64,000 bases of DNA, taken from contig NZ_JAPQER010000003.1 of the NCBI RefSeq assembly GCF_026735135.1, forward strand, positions 310,001 to 374,000, in the 5' to 3' direction. The notes under the pieces were generated by a model. The model was not told the origin of the DNA, ran no database searches, and saw nothing but the letters and a program-made list of their open reading frames with translations. The DNA is from Clostridium aestuarii (GTDB lineage: Bacteria > Bacillota > Clostridia > Clostridiales > Clostridiaceae). A program made the translations under genes and the position numbers. Positions 32,945 to 42,822 of the stretch are shown here, one piece after another (position 1 is the first letter of the stretch; every line of letters begins with the position of its first letter).

Positions 32945-34303
32945 ATGGAGAATATGAGCAATAAATTAATTAGATTTATTCATGCCTCAGATATTCATTT
33001 AGGAAGTGTTTTGCACGTGAATAATGAAGGAACAAAAGAAATTAATAATTTATTTAAAGAAGCTGTATATAATTCTTTTCAGCAAATTTGTGAGGTTGCA
33101 TTGTGTTATAAAGTAGACTTTATTATTTTGTCTGGAGATGTATATGATAAAGAGCTTAGAACTGTTAAAGCAAGAAGCTTTTTTTATAATCAGTGTAAAA
33201 GATTAGAAAAAGAAGATATACATATATATGTAATCAGAGGAAATCATGATCCATTAGGAAATGATAAGGAGTTATTTTATTTGCCAGATAATGTTTTTAC
33301 TTTAGATAGTGAAAAAGTACAAGCTTTGGAAGTGGTAAAAAAGGAAAAGGTAGTAGCTAGAATTTTAGGACAGTCATATAGAAGAAAGGCTGAAGGAAGG
33401 AACATTACAAAAGATTATGAAGCAATTGATAATTCCGTGTATAACATTGGGTTGCTCCATACACAATTGGAACCCAAAAATAAAAATTATGTTCCATGTA
33501 GTGTAGAAGATTTGAAATCTAAAAAAAATATTAATTATTGGGCACTTGGGCATATTCATAAATGTGAAATAGTAAATCATAGAAATCCTGTTATAGTGTA
33601 TTCAGGAAATGCTCAAGGTAGAGATATAGGTGAAGAAGGTATAAGAGGCTGTTTGCTGGTAGAAGTTGACAATGATTTTTTTGAAACAATAAAATTTATA
33701 CCTACAGCTTCTGTTGTGTGGAAAAAAATTAATATTGATATTAGTCAGGATAAATTTAATATTAGAAATTTAAGTGATATAGAAGAACTTTTTATAGAAA
33801 AGGCTGAAGAGTTTTTAGAAAAAAACAACTTAAAGTCACCTGATAAATTAGAGTGCTTATATCCAACATCTCAAATAGTTCAAGGCTATACAATTCAATG
33901 GAATATAGAAGGTAAAGGTGAAATTGATGAAATTTTAAGAGAAGATGAAGAAAATGTACAAGAATATTTAAAAGAGATTTTGAATAGACGTTTTTTAAAT
34001 GAAAAACCATTTTTATATACAGATTATGTATATATCAATACACAAAAGAAAATTCCAAACCTTGATTATTTAAAAGAAAACAATGAAGTGTTTAAAGAAG
34101 TTGATAAAATCGTACAGGCTACTTTAAGCGATAAAGAGATAAGAAAAAAGGTTGTAATTAATTTTGGAAGTGTATTTGAAAAGAAGTGGCAGCAAGAAGA
34201 GATGAATGAAGAAAAAATTCAACTAGATGAAAATATGATTGAAGAAATAATAAATTCTGCAAAACTTCTTGTTATAGAAAAATTATTAGAAAAAGGTGAG
34301 TGA
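32945..34303 (+). CDS. yhaO: Metallophosphoesterase DNA repair nuclease, YhaO/SbcD-like
   Basis: A 452-residue nuclease subunit of an Mre11/SbcD-type complex. Calcineurin-like motifs in order: IHASDIHLGS (12-21), SGDVYD (about 65), RGNHDP (about 98), HTQLEP and GHIHK. The C-terminal part is acidic and carries the interface to the partner ATPase. RBS AGGAGAAG precedes ATG. The stop overlaps the YhaN start region, matching the yhaO-yhaN gene pair of Bacillus. Confidence 0.88.
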   Translation: MENMSNKLIRFIHASDIHLGSVLHVNNEGTKEINNLFKEAVYNSFQQICEVALCYKVDFIILSGDVYDKELRTVKARSFFYNQCKRLEKEDIHIYVIRGNHDPLGNDKELFYLPDNVFTLDSEKVQALEVVKKEKVVARILGQSYRRKAEGRNITKDYEAIDNSVYNIGLLHTQLEPKNKNYVPCSVEDLKSKKNINYWALGHIHKCEIVNHRNPVIVYSGNAQGRDIGEEGIRGCLLVEVDNDFFETIKFIPTASVVWKKINIDISQDKFNIRNLSDIEELFIEKAEEFLEKNNLKSPDKLECLYPTSQIVQGYTIQWNIEGKGEIDEILREDEENVQEYLKEILNRRFLNEKPFLYTDYVYINTQKKIPNLDYLKENNEVFKEVDKIVQATLSDKEIRKKVVINFGSVFEKKWQQEEMNEEKIQLDENMIEEIINSAKLLVIEKLLEKGE

Positions 34304-34305
34304 TT

Positions 34306-37164
34306 TTGAAATTAAAAAGGATATATATAAAGGATTTTGGAATTTTTAGAGACGAAAAATTAGATGATATTTTTAGTCAAATAGTAGTAATAGGAGGAAA
34401 AAATAGAGCTGGTAAAACTACTTTTATGAAACTTTTAAGACATTTGGGATTTGGATTTCAAGGTAATGATAAAGAAATTCCACCACCTAATGTTGAGTAT
34501 GCAGTAGATTATGATATTGAAACTAAAGAAGGAGATATATTTAATGTAAGTATAAGTGGAAATAAAATACCACTTGTAAAGGGCTTAAATATTGATAAAG
34601 ATATTCAGATTGAAAAATTGTATGGAAATATAGATTACTTAACGTATAAGCAACTTTTTACAATAAGTTTAGATGAATTAAATAATGTATCCTTAAAAAA
34701 CTCAAAAGAAATTAACAGCATACAAGCAATCTTTTTAGGAGCAGGTTTTAGAGAAATTATAGAAATACCAAAAATAATAAAAGATATGGAAAAAGAAGCT
34801 AAAAAAATAGGTGGAAAAAATGGTAATCCATCAACTTCACAATTCAAACAATATAATAAAGAAATAAAAGAAGGGATTTACCGTAGAGAAAGAGCTAGTC
34901 AACAGTTAGAAACTTATTATAAAAACTATAATGAGTTAGAAAAAATTGAAAATAGTATAGAAAAAAACAAACAAAAATTAAATAGTATAAAAAATAAAGC
35001 TGAATTTCTAGAAATATTAAAAAGTAATTTTAATTTACATGAAGAATTAAAAGCTTTAGAAATAAGATTAGATAATAAGGAACTTAAAAATGCAGCAAAA
35101 ACTTATGATGAGGGACTAATGGAAAAGGCAATTAGGTTAAAAGAAGAATATGAAGATATTTTACAGGAGTATAATAACCAAAGGTATGAATTTAGAAAAA
35201 ATGTTGGAGAAAACGAAGATATAAAAGATAAACTTATTAAACAAAAAAGCAAGCTGCAATATTGTTATAATAATATTTCAGGTACTATTGAAAAGATAAA
35301 TAACTATAGAGAGTTAAAAACTAATTGTATAAAGGAAAAACAAGAAATAGTTAAGGAAATGTTCAATATTAATGAAGAGTGGAAAGGTGATATCAATAAG
35401 ATTTTAAGTATTAATACAGATTCTATAAGGCTTGAACAATTAAATAATACTATAAATGAGTATAAAGAAATTTTTCATGAAAGCAAATTGATAAATAGTG
35501 AGTTAGAAAATTTAAAATTAAATAAAGATGTATTTGAAAAAAATGCTTTGAAAAATAATACATCAAATTTTAATAAAATTCTAGAAAAGTATTTTTACTT
35601 TTCATTAGTAATTATTGCTTGTGGGATATTATTATCAATAATTAATTATTCCAAATATGGAGTTGTTTTTATATTATCTGGGGCAATTTTAGGTGGAGTA
35701 TATACAGTAATAAAATATTTATTGCAAAATGAAAAGACAAATGATAAGGAAGATTTATTATTACAATTTAATAGAGCTAATATGCAAATAGAAGAAAAAA
35801 ATAAAACAATTGAAAGCATAAATAAAAAATTAGAAGCTAATGAAAAGAGAATACAAAAGTATAGAGAAATATTAAAACTAGATGATATGGTCTCAGGAGA
35901 AATAATTAAAGATTACTTTAAAAATGTCAGAGAACTAAAAAATAGAATATCAGAGCTTGAATATGATGTAAAAAAATCAAATAACATGCTTAAAGAAATT
36001 CAAAGCAAGTTAATTCTTATGTATGATTTAGTAAAAAAATTCCATGAAATAATTTATTTAGATGATAATGTTATGAAGAAAAGTTTAATTGAAAACAGCA
36101 ATAAATTATTTCAACAAATTAATATTTTAAATAACTATATAGATATTTCAGAAGAAATGAGTGGTATTGAACAGAAAAAAATATTAGTGGAAGAAAATAT
36201 ATATAAGCTTTTAGGAAAACAAAATAAAGAGTTAGAATCACCTTATTCTTTAGAAAAATTTATAGAAACGAATAGAAAAGTAAAAAATTATTTAGAATTA
36301 AAGACTGAATATGATATATTGAAAAAGACTTTGATTAATACTTTTAATGTTCCAAGGGTTAGAAAAAATTTAGAAAGTTTAAAAGAGGAATATGGTTGGG
36401 ATATTAATGAGAATGGTTTTAGTTTTAAAAATTTATTTGAGAAATATATTTCTGTAAATGAAATTGATAAAGAATATATAAATATTAGAAAAAAATATGA
36501 AAATTTAAAGGAAGAAATAGAAGATTTAAAAGATAGACTTCAAAATTTAAAATATGAACTTCAAGTTCTTGGCATTAGTGAAAATATAGAAAGTGCACAA
36601 TATAAAATTGATGCAGCTAGAAAAGGATTAGAACCAATTGCAAAGGAATATGCAGTTTTAAGGGCAGCCCAATTTATTCTTGAAAAAATACAGAATAACT
36701 TTGTGGAGAAGACAAAACATTCACTTTTGAAAGGAGCAGGGGAATATCTATCTTTTATTACCGCAGGGGAATATAGTAATATTCTGCCTTATGAAGATTT
36801 GACTAAACTTGATTTTAAGCTATTATTAGGGAATGGAAATGTTCAAAACACTTCAGAAGTTTTAAGTAGAGCAACTAAGGAACAGTTGTTTTTATCAGTA
36901 AGATTGAGCAGGATAAAGGAAATAAATCCTCAACTCCCTATAATATTAGATGATTCTTTTGTTAATTTTGATGAAGAACATACAAAACAAACAGTTAAGA
37001 TTCTAAAGGAATTATCTAAAACCAATCAAATTTTTGTAACAACTTGTCATCCACAATTAGTACAATATATAGGAAAAAATTTAAATAATGTTCAATACTT
37101 AAAATTAGAAAAAGGAAAATTTGAGGCTGCGGATAAGACGAAGTTAATAGAATATTTAACATAA
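34306..37164 (+). CDS. yhaN: Coiled-coil AAA ATPase, YhaN/SbcC-like
   Basis: Rad50/SbcC-type partner of the preceding nuclease, 952 residues. Walker A is GGKNRAGKTTF near residue 31 at the N-terminus. Long coiled coils run about 175-430 and 480-800. Two closely spaced membrane-like segments sit about 425-470, a feature of YhaN. Walker B is LPIILDDSFVNFDEEH near the C-terminus, followed by VTTCHPQ. AAGGTGAG precedes TTG 34306, preferred to the GTG at 34300. The hydrophobic middle suggests that the complex acts at the membrane. Confidence 0.88.
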   Translation: MKLKRIYIKDFGIFRDEKLDDIFSQIVVIGGKNRAGKTTFMKLLRHLGFGFQGNDKEIPPPNVEYAVDYDIETKEGDIFNVSISGNKIPLVKGLNIDKDIQIEKLYGNIDYLTYKQLFTISLDELNNVSLKNSKEINSIQAIFLGAGFREIIEIPKIIKDMEKEAKKIGGKNGNPSTSQFKQYNKEIKEGIYRRERASQQLETYYKNYNELEKIENSIEKNKQKLNSIKNKAEFLEILKSNFNLHEELKALEIRLDNKELKNAAKTYDEGLMEKAIRLKEEYEDILQEYNNQRYEFRKNVGENEDIKDKLIKQKSKLQYCYNNISGTIEKINNYRELKTNCIKEKQEIVKEMFNINEEWKGDINKILSINTDSIRLEQLNNTINEYKEIFHESKLINSELENLKLNKDVFEKNALKNNTSNFNKILEKYFYFSLVIIACGILLSIINYSKYGVVFILSGAILGGVYTVIKYLLQNEKTNDKEDLLLQFNRANMQIEEKNKTIESINKKLEANEKRIQKYREILKLDDMVSGEIIKDYFKNVRELKNRISELEYDVKKSNNMLKEIQSKLILMYDLVKKFHEIIYLDDNVMKKSLIENSNKLFQQINILNNYIDISEEMSGIEQKKILVEENIYKLLGKQNKELESPYSLEKFIETNRKVKNYLELKTEYDILKKTLINTFNVPRVRKNLESLKEEYGWDINENGFSFKNLFEKYISVNEIDKEYINIRKKYENLKEEIEDLKDRLQNLKYELQVLGISENIESAQYKIDAARKGLEPIAKEYAVLRAAQFILEKIQNNFVEKTKHSLLKGAGEYLSFITAGEYSNILPYEDLTKLDFKLLLGNGNVQNTSEVLSRATKEQLFLSVRLSRIKEINPQLPIILDDSFVNFDEEHTKQTVKILKELSKTNQIFVTTCHPQLVQYIGKNLNNVQYLKLEKGKFEAADKTKLIEYLT

Positions 37165-37243
37165 AATAATAAGAAATACATTCAACTATTTACAGTATTT
37201 ATCTAATAATGTTAGAATGTTCTAAGGAAGGTGGAGGTTAAAA

Positions 37244-38371
37244 ATGACAGATCCAAGATTAAATAAGCTTGCAAAACTTTTAGTAAATTATTCAGCAGAG
37301 GTTAAAAATGGGGATTTTGTTCTTGTTCAGTGTGAAGATGTATCAGAACCTTGGATGGTTGAAGTTGTAAAGGAAGCAGTAAAGGCAGGAGCACATGTTG
37401 AAACTGTTCTAAATTCTCATGAAGTTAGTCAAGTAAAAATAAGATATAGTAGTGATGAACAATTACAAGAAGAAAATTTTATGCAAAAAGTTCTTTTGGA
37501 AAAAGCAGATGTGTGGCTTACAGCTTGGGGAACAAAGAATACTAAGGCTAATTCAAATGTAGATTCTAAAAAGTTACAATTAAGCTCAAAAGGAGCTACT
37601 AGCTGGAGAAAAATTTATTCTGAAAGAATGGGAGATGGAAGTTTAAGATGGTGTGGAACTCAATTTCCAACTTATGCTGATGCTCAAGAAGCTAAGATGA
37701 GTCTTTCAGAATATGAAGAATTTGTTTATGGTGCAGGACTTTTAGATTCAGAAGATCCTGTGGCAGAATGGAAAAAAGTAAGTGCTTATCACGAAAGATG
37801 GATTAAATACTTAAATGACAAAAAAGAATTGCATATTATATCAGAAGAAACGGATATTAAGGTTAATATTGATGAAAGAAAATGGATTAATTGTGATGGA
37901 AAAGTTAACTTCCCAGATGGAGAAATTTTCACTTCACCAGTTGAAGATGGAATTAATGGGCATATAACTTTTAGCTTCCCTGGTATATATATGGGAAAAG
38001 AAATAGAAGGTATAAGATTAGAAATTAAAAATGGAAAGGTAGTAAAAGCAACTGCTGAAAAAGGACAAGAACTTTTAGAATCTCTTTTAGAAATAGATGA
38101 GGGAGCTTCAAGATTTGGTGAAGTTGCTATTGGAACAAATTATGGAATTAAAAAGTTTACTAGAAATATGTTATTTGATGAAAAAATAGGTGGTACTATT
38201 CATATGGCTATTGGAGATTCAATGCCAGAAGCAGGTGGAAAAAACAAATCAACTATTCATTGGGATATGCTTTGTGATATGAGAAATGGTGGGAAAATTT
38301 ATGCTGATGGAGAATTATTCTATGAAAATGGTAGATTGATAGAACCTATATTAGAAAAATACAATTTATAA
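37244..38371 (+). CDS. M29-family aminopeptidase
   Basis: A 375-residue metal-dependent aminopeptidase of the thermophilic M29 family, cytoplasmic and releasing N-terminal residues from peptides. The N-terminal domain begins DPRLNKLAKLLVNYSAEVKNGD. Catalytic-domain motifs FTSPVEDGINGHITF, GEVAIGTNYGIK, GGTIHMAIGDS and STIHWDM carry the Glu/His/Asp ligands. GGTGGAGG precedes ATG 37244. Monocistronic, with its own terminator. Confidence 0.9.
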   Translation: MTDPRLNKLAKLLVNYSAEVKNGDFVLVQCEDVSEPWMVEVVKEAVKAGAHVETVLNSHEVSQVKIRYSSDEQLQEENFMQKVLLEKADVWLTAWGTKNTKANSNVDSKKLQLSSKGATSWRKIYSERMGDGSLRWCGTQFPTYADAQEAKMSLSEYEEFVYGAGLLDSEDPVAEWKKVSAYHERWIKYLNDKKELHIISEETDIKVNIDERKWINCDGKVNFPDGEIFTSPVEDGINGHITFSFPGIYMGKEIEGIRLEIKNGKVVKATAEKGQELLESLLEIDEGASRFGEVAIGTNYGIKKFTRNMLFDEKIGGTIHMAIGDSMPEAGGKNKSTIHWDMLCDMRNGGKIYADGELFYENGRLIEPILEKYNL

Positions 38372-38380
38372 AAAGTTATA

Positions 38381-38409
38381 AAAGAATGCTGCAATTACAG
38401 CATTCTTTT
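38381..38409. terminator. Terminator between the aminopeptidase and the CoA-disulfide reductase fusion
   Basis: Eleven-base perfect arms (38381-38391 and 38398-38408) around CAATTA, with A- and T-tracts on either side. Confidence 0.85.
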
Positions 38410-38412
38410 ATG

Positions 38413-40860
38413 TTATATAAATAAGTTTATATTTGATTCATCAGCTTCACCTAGATAATAACCAACTCCACCAAATTTAATACCATCTATTAGTTCTTCT
38501 TCCTTAAGGCCTAGAAGTTCCATAGACATTTGGCAAGCAACTAATTCAACACCACTATCTATAGCTGATTGTATAAGTTCCTCAAGTGAATGTACATTGT
38601 GTTTTTTCATTATACCTCTTATCATTTTTGAACCCATTCCAGCCATATGCATGTTGGATAATTTTAATTTTTTACTTCCACGAGGCATCATTTTACCAAA
38701 CATTGTCTCAATGAAATTTTTCTTAACTGATACAGATTGATTTCTTCTTATAATATTTATTCCCCAGAATGTAAAGAACATAGTAACTTTTTTACCCATA
38801 GCAGCAGCACCATTTGCAATTATAAAGCTGGCAATGGCTTTATCTAAATCACCACTAAATACAACCATTGTTTGAGAATCTTTTCCATTAGCTGCGGATA
38901 GAGGCTTAGATGATATTGAAGGTTGTTCTCCATTCTTTTTCAAGGTAGCTTCAATGATACCTTTTTCTTTTTTTAGATTTACAAGTTCAGTATTTGTTTT
39001 TTTACACCATGATTTAATATCTTCATAGAATCCAGGGTCTGATGCTGATACGTTTAAGATGTCACCAGTATTTAATTCATCAACAGCACTTTTAACTCTC
39101 ATTAAAGGACCAGGACAGCTAAGACCACATGCATCTAAATTTTTAATAATGCCTGTATTAATATTAGGATTTTTAACTTCTTCTATAGAAGTTTTTGTTT
39201 GTTCTATTTTTTTAGGGGTAAATTTTTGTGACATATATGATTTAAATCCTCCTGTTATATTTTTAGCTTTAAATCCATTTTGTCTTAAAACTCTTTCAGC
39301 TAAATAGCCTCTAAGACCTATTTGACAATAAGTCCAAATCTCTTTGCTTTTATCTAATTCGTTTAATCTTTTTCTTAATTGTTGTAAAGGAATATGAGTA
39401 GAACCTTGAATAGAGCCTGTTTCTTGTTCTAAATCTGTTCTTACATCTAATAGAAGTATAGAATTTTTATCTCTAGAATCTATGTCTCTAGGAAGAACAA
39501 TTTCAGATTTACCAGTTAGTATATTCTCAGCATAATACCCTGCTATATTTACGGGGTCTTTAGCAGAAGAATATGGTGGTGCATAAGATAATTCCAGTTC
39601 TGTAAGGTCAGTTACAGTACCATTTAATCTCATAACTGTCGCGATAACATCAATTCTTTTATCTACTCCACCATAACCGATTGCTTGAGATCCTAAAATT
39701 TTTCCATCATCATTAAAGATTAATTTTAATGTTAGAGGTGTAGCACCAGGGTAATATGAAGCGTGATTTTGTGGATAAACATAAATAATATTATAAGGTA
39801 TATTGTGCTTATTAAGAGTTCTTTCATTATTACCTGTAGCGGCACATGTTAAGTCACATACTTTTAAGATAGAAGTACCTTGTGTTCCTTTGTAAGTTGT
39901 TTTAATATCACAAATATTATCAGCTGCTATTCTACCTTGTTTATTTGCAGGTCCTGCAAGTGGTACAGCGTTTTTTTTACCATTTATAAAATCAACAATT
40001 TCAATAGCATCTCCAACAGCATAAATATCCTTTAGATTAGTTTCTAAATGCTTATTTACTATAATGTGACCTTTAGGACCAAATTTTAATTTAGTATTTT
40101 TAAGAAATTCTATATCAGGTGTTACGCCTATTGCTAGAATAATCATATCAGTAGTTAGCTTTTCACCGTTATTTAATACAACATCTACTTTGTTTTCATT
40201 TGTTTTAAAAAGTTTAACTGCATTGTTCAATATTAGATTTATATTGTTATCTTGTAGTTCTTTTTCTGCTAAGGTTACCATATCAGAGTCAAAAGGAGCT
40301 AATATATGTGGTGCAGCTTCAACTAAGGTTACATTTATATTTTGATGATTTAAGTTTTCTGCCATTTCAATTCCTATGAAACCACCACCAATAACTACAG
40401 CAGATTCTACCTTATTGTTGGTTATAAAACTTTTAATTTTATCAGTATCATCCATATTTCTTAGAGTAAATATTTTTTCATTATTAATTCCTTCAATAGG
40501 AGGCTTAATTGGCTTTGCGCCAGGTGATAAAATTAAGGAATCATAAGACTCAGCATAAGTTCCTTTTTCAGAATTAACAACAGTAACTTCTTTTTTATCT
40601 GTATCTATTTTAATTACTTCACTTTTGATTCGTACATCTATATTGAATTTTTCTTTCATAGCTTGTGGTGTAGAAACTAATAGATTTTCTCTTTCTTGAA
40701 TTGTACCTCCGATATAATAAGGTAAACCACAATTAGCAAAAGAAATATCATTTCCTCTTTCAAAAAGAATGATTTCAGAATTTTCATCTAATCTTCGGAG
40801 TCTTGCAGCAGCAGAGGCACCACCAGCTACTCCGCCTATTATTAGAACTTTTTTACTCAT
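38413..40860 (-). CDS. CoA-disulfide reductase fused to rhodanese, TusA and DsrE-like domains
   Basis: An 815-residue four-domain redox/sulfur protein. Residues 1-450 form a flavin disulfide reductase with GGVAGGASAAARLRR near the start and active Cys44 in FANCGLPYY, as in CoA-disulfide reductases; TYAVGDAIE-type FAD motifs follow. A rhodanese domain (about 465-550) has catalytic Cys in TYCQIGLRGY. A TusA/SirA domain (about 585-655) has CGLSCPGPLM. The C-terminal DsrE/DsrF-like domain (about 675-815) has VACQMSMELLG. It could reduce CoA- or glutathione-like persulfides and pass sulfur along its own carriers. AGGAGG precedes ATG 40860. Operon with the ArsR regulator upstream. Confidence 0.9.
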   Translation of the reverse strand: MSKKVLIIGGVAGGASAAARLRRLDENSEIILFERGNDISFANCGLPYYIGGTIQERENLLVSTPQAMKEKFNIDVRIKSEVIKIDTDKKEVTVVNSEKGTYAESYDSLILSPGAKPIKPPIEGINNEKIFTLRNMDDTDKIKSFITNNKVESAVVIGGGFIGIEMAENLNHQNINVTLVEAAPHILAPFDSDMVTLAEKELQDNNINLILNNAVKLFKTNENKVDVVLNNGEKLTTDMIILAIGVTPDIEFLKNTKLKFGPKGHIIVNKHLETNLKDIYAVGDAIEIVDFINGKKNAVPLAGPANKQGRIAADNICDIKTTYKGTQGTSILKVCDLTCAATGNNERTLNKHNIPYNIIYVYPQNHASYYPGATPLTLKLIFNDDGKILGSQAIGYGGVDKRIDVIATVMRLNGTVTDLTELELSYAPPYSSAKDPVNIAGYYAENILTGKSEIVLPRDIDSRDKNSILLLDVRTDLEQETGSIQGSTHIPLQQLRKRLNELDKSKEIWTYCQIGLRGYLAERVLRQNGFKAKNITGGFKSYMSQKFTPKKIEQTKTSIEEVKNPNINTGIIKNLDACGLSCPGPLMRVKSAVDELNTGDILNVSASDPGFYEDIKSWCKKTNTELVNLKKEKGIIEATLKKNGEQPSISSKPLSAANGKDSQTMVVFSGDLDKAIASFIIANGAAAMGKKVTMFFTFWGINIIRRNQSVSVKKNFIETMFGKMMPRGSKKLKLSNMHMAGMGSKMIRGIMKKHNVHSLEELIQSAIDSGVELVACQMSMELLGLKEEELIDGIKFGGVGYYLGEADESNINLFI

Positions 40861-40882
40861 TTTAATTCCTCCTACAAATTTA

Positions 40883-41179
40883 TTAATTATTTTTTCCTTC
40901 GGTTTCAAATAATAAACTAATTAATTGAATTATTTTTTCATTGCAGACTGTATAATTAATTTCAAGACCTTTTCTTTCGCCTTTAATAATTCCACAACTT
41001 TTTAATTTTTGAAGATGTCGAGATACTGTGGGTTGAGGTATATCAAGACAATGCTGCATAGTTGATACATTACATTTACCTTTATTAATTAATCCTCTAA
41101 TTATACATAAACGTACAGGATGAGCTATTACTTTTAATAATTCAGCCATTTCAGTATAGTGTTCAAAGTTATTATTCAT
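40883..41179 (-). CDS. ArsR-family regulator of the sulfur/CoA-disulfide operon
   Basis: A 98-residue winged-helix repressor with TMQHCLDIPQPTVSRHLQKLKSCGIIKG as HTH. Six cysteines (25, 36, 44, 62, 79 and none near the C-terminus beyond) do not form an exact metal site that I recognise. Cys36 sits where ArsR-type sensors have a ligand or thiol-sensing cysteine. The neighbouring rhodanese fusion suggests sensing of persulfide or oxidative thiol stress. Its gene ends 22 bases before the fusion start. The promoter upstream contains a perfect palindrome, suggesting autorepression. Confidence 0.82.
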   Translation of the reverse strand: MNNNFEHYTEMAELLKVIAHPVRLCIIRGLINKGKCNVSTMQHCLDIPQPTVSRHLQKLKSCGIIKGERKGLEINYTVCNEKIIQLISLLFETEGKNN

Positions 41180-41226
41180 TTTTTACACCTCGCATGACGA
41201 AAAAGTTATTACAAAAATATATATTA

Positions 41227-41265
41227 CTATATTTATATATTACAATATATAAATATAGTTGTCAA
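41227..41265 (-). promoter_or_regulatory. ArsR operon promoter with embedded palindromic operator
   Basis: On the minus strand TTGACA (41265-41260) is followed after 17 bases by TAATAT (41242-41237). Thirteen-base perfect arms CTATATTTATATA and TATATAAATATAG (41227-41239 and 41246-41258) cover the spacer and -10 element. Repressor binding would block polymerase directly. Confidence 0.65.
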
Positions 41266-41295
41266 ATTGTTAACAAAGAAGTGTATGACAATAAA

Positions 41296-41331
41296 AAAAG
41301 TGTATCGCACTTTTTATTGCGATACACTTTT
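41296..41331. terminator. Terminator after the D-Ala-D-Ala carboxypeptidase gene
   Basis: Fourteen-base perfect arms (41296-41309 and 41318-41331) around CTTTTTAT. The stem contains AAAGTGTATCGCA. A- and T-tracts flank it. Confidence 0.8.
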
Positions 41332-41334
41332 CTA

Positions 41335-42675
41335 TTAAAATCTTCTACGTCTGTTTCTACGTCTTCTGCTACCTTTATTAGAAATCAGTTTCACTAAAAG
41401 AAGCAAGATTAGAATTACTGCAACTATTCCTACTCCTGTAACAATGTAGAGTAGAGTGTTTTGCTTTCGTATATCAGTTGATGAAAGTGTTGGGTATAAA
41501 TCATAGGTTTTTGTAGCTTCTCTTTCTTTTACTACTAATTTTCCAACACTTATATCTTTAGATAGTTTTGAAATATTTATATCAGAAATATTTAAGTCTG
41601 TTGTCAATTCTTTTTTATTAATATCATTTTCATAATATGTAACATCTTTTTTTAATACTAAAGGTATTGTAACTTCTTTTTCAGGACCAATAAATTTAAG
41701 CGGTTTATATTTTACGGTGATATTTTTTACTTCTGTATTAGCTTTATACAAAGGAGTTCTTTCAGCTGCGTAACTCCAATTTATGATTTTTGACATATCA
41801 TTAAATACATAAGAATCTTTAGCGTCATAAATTGATTTCATAACAACTCCAGCAAGAACTCTTCCATCTTTTTCAAAAAAAGTAACTAGACATCTTCCAG
41901 CTTTCGAAGTGTAACCTGTTTTTCCACCTATACAAACAGCATTACTTGCAGGAAGCTGATTAAGGTTAATACCAATTTTATCAGCATAAGCAGTATCAAT
42001 CTTTTTCCCTACTAACTTATTTCTGTTTTCTATGTAAGCTATAACCCCTTTAGAAGTTTCGATTCTAGTCTTCTTTGTTTGCATCACTTCTTTTACCCAT
42101 GGATTTTTATAAGCTTCTCTTGCAATTACACTTAAATCATATGCAGAAGTATAATGGTCAGGTATATTACTATCTAGACCGTTCGCTGTAACAAAATGAG
42201 AATTTTTCAAACCTAATTTTTTTATTCGAGCATTCATCATATCGGCAAAACTTTTAGGATTACCGCCAACACTATCAGCAATCATGTATGCTGAATCATT
42301 AGCAGAATAGATAAGCAATGCCTTCATTACATCATCAGCAGTCATGGTATCACCAATATTTATTTTACCAATAAGAAGATTTTTATATAGAGAGTATTGA
42401 TCCTGCTTTTTAGCATTTTCAGTATATAGTATTGCATCGGTTTTGGTTTTGTTTTCTGCTAAAAGTAAGGCTGTTAAAAGTTTTGTAGTACTTGCAGGAT
42501 ACATTGGAGATTCATCTATATCCTTTGAATATATTATTTCTCCTGTTTGAACATCAATTACAATAGCTGTTTTACCGTATATATGTGGTAAGTCTGCATT
42601 TTCAGCAAATGAAGTTATTGTAAATGAAAATAAGAAAAAAAGTGTTAATAATAAAGTCGATAATTTACGTCTCAA
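41335..42675 (-). CDS. D-alanyl-D-alanine carboxypeptidase (DacA/DacF, S11 family)
   Basis: Penicillin-binding protein that trims the pentapeptide of peptidoglycan. The 446 residues start with a signal peptide (1-24). The catalytic SxxK is in YPASTTKLL (about residue 63), followed by SAN in IYSANDSAY and KTG in IGGKTGYTSKAG. A PBP5-type C-terminal domain follows. A C-terminal membrane helix (about 410-432) and an extremely basic end (SRRRRNRRRRF) anchor it, instead of the usual amphipathic helix. RBS GGGGA precedes ATG. Confidence 0.9.
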   Translation of the reverse strand: MRRKLSTLLLTLFFLFSFTITSFAENADLPHIYGKTAIVIDVQTGEIIYSKDIDESPMYPASTTKLLTALLLAENKTKTDAILYTENAKKQDQYSLYKNLLIGKINIGDTMTADDVMKALLIYSANDSAYMIADSVGGNPKSFADMMNARIKKLGLKNSHFVTANGLDSNIPDHYTSAYDLSVIAREAYKNPWVKEVMQTKKTRIETSKGVIAYIENRNKLVGKKIDTAYADKIGINLNQLPASNAVCIGGKTGYTSKAGRCLVTFFEKDGRVLAGVVMKSIYDAKDSYVFNDMSKIINWSYAAERTPLYKANTEVKNITVKYKPLKFIGPEKEVTIPLVLKKDVTYYENDINKKELTTDLNISDINISKLSKDISVGKLVVKEREATKTYDLYPTLSSTDIRKQNTLLYIVTGVGIVAVILILLLLVKLISNKGSRRRRNRRRRF

Positions 42676-42822
42676 GATTCATCTCCCCTAATTCTATATT
42701 TTAATGTAGATTTTAATACAATTTTAGTATAACATTTTAATATATATAGAACAATAATAAAGTTTAAAGTAAAGGGAATATATTGAAATAGAAAATTAAC
42801 TAGTTAATAGGGGGAATGATGT

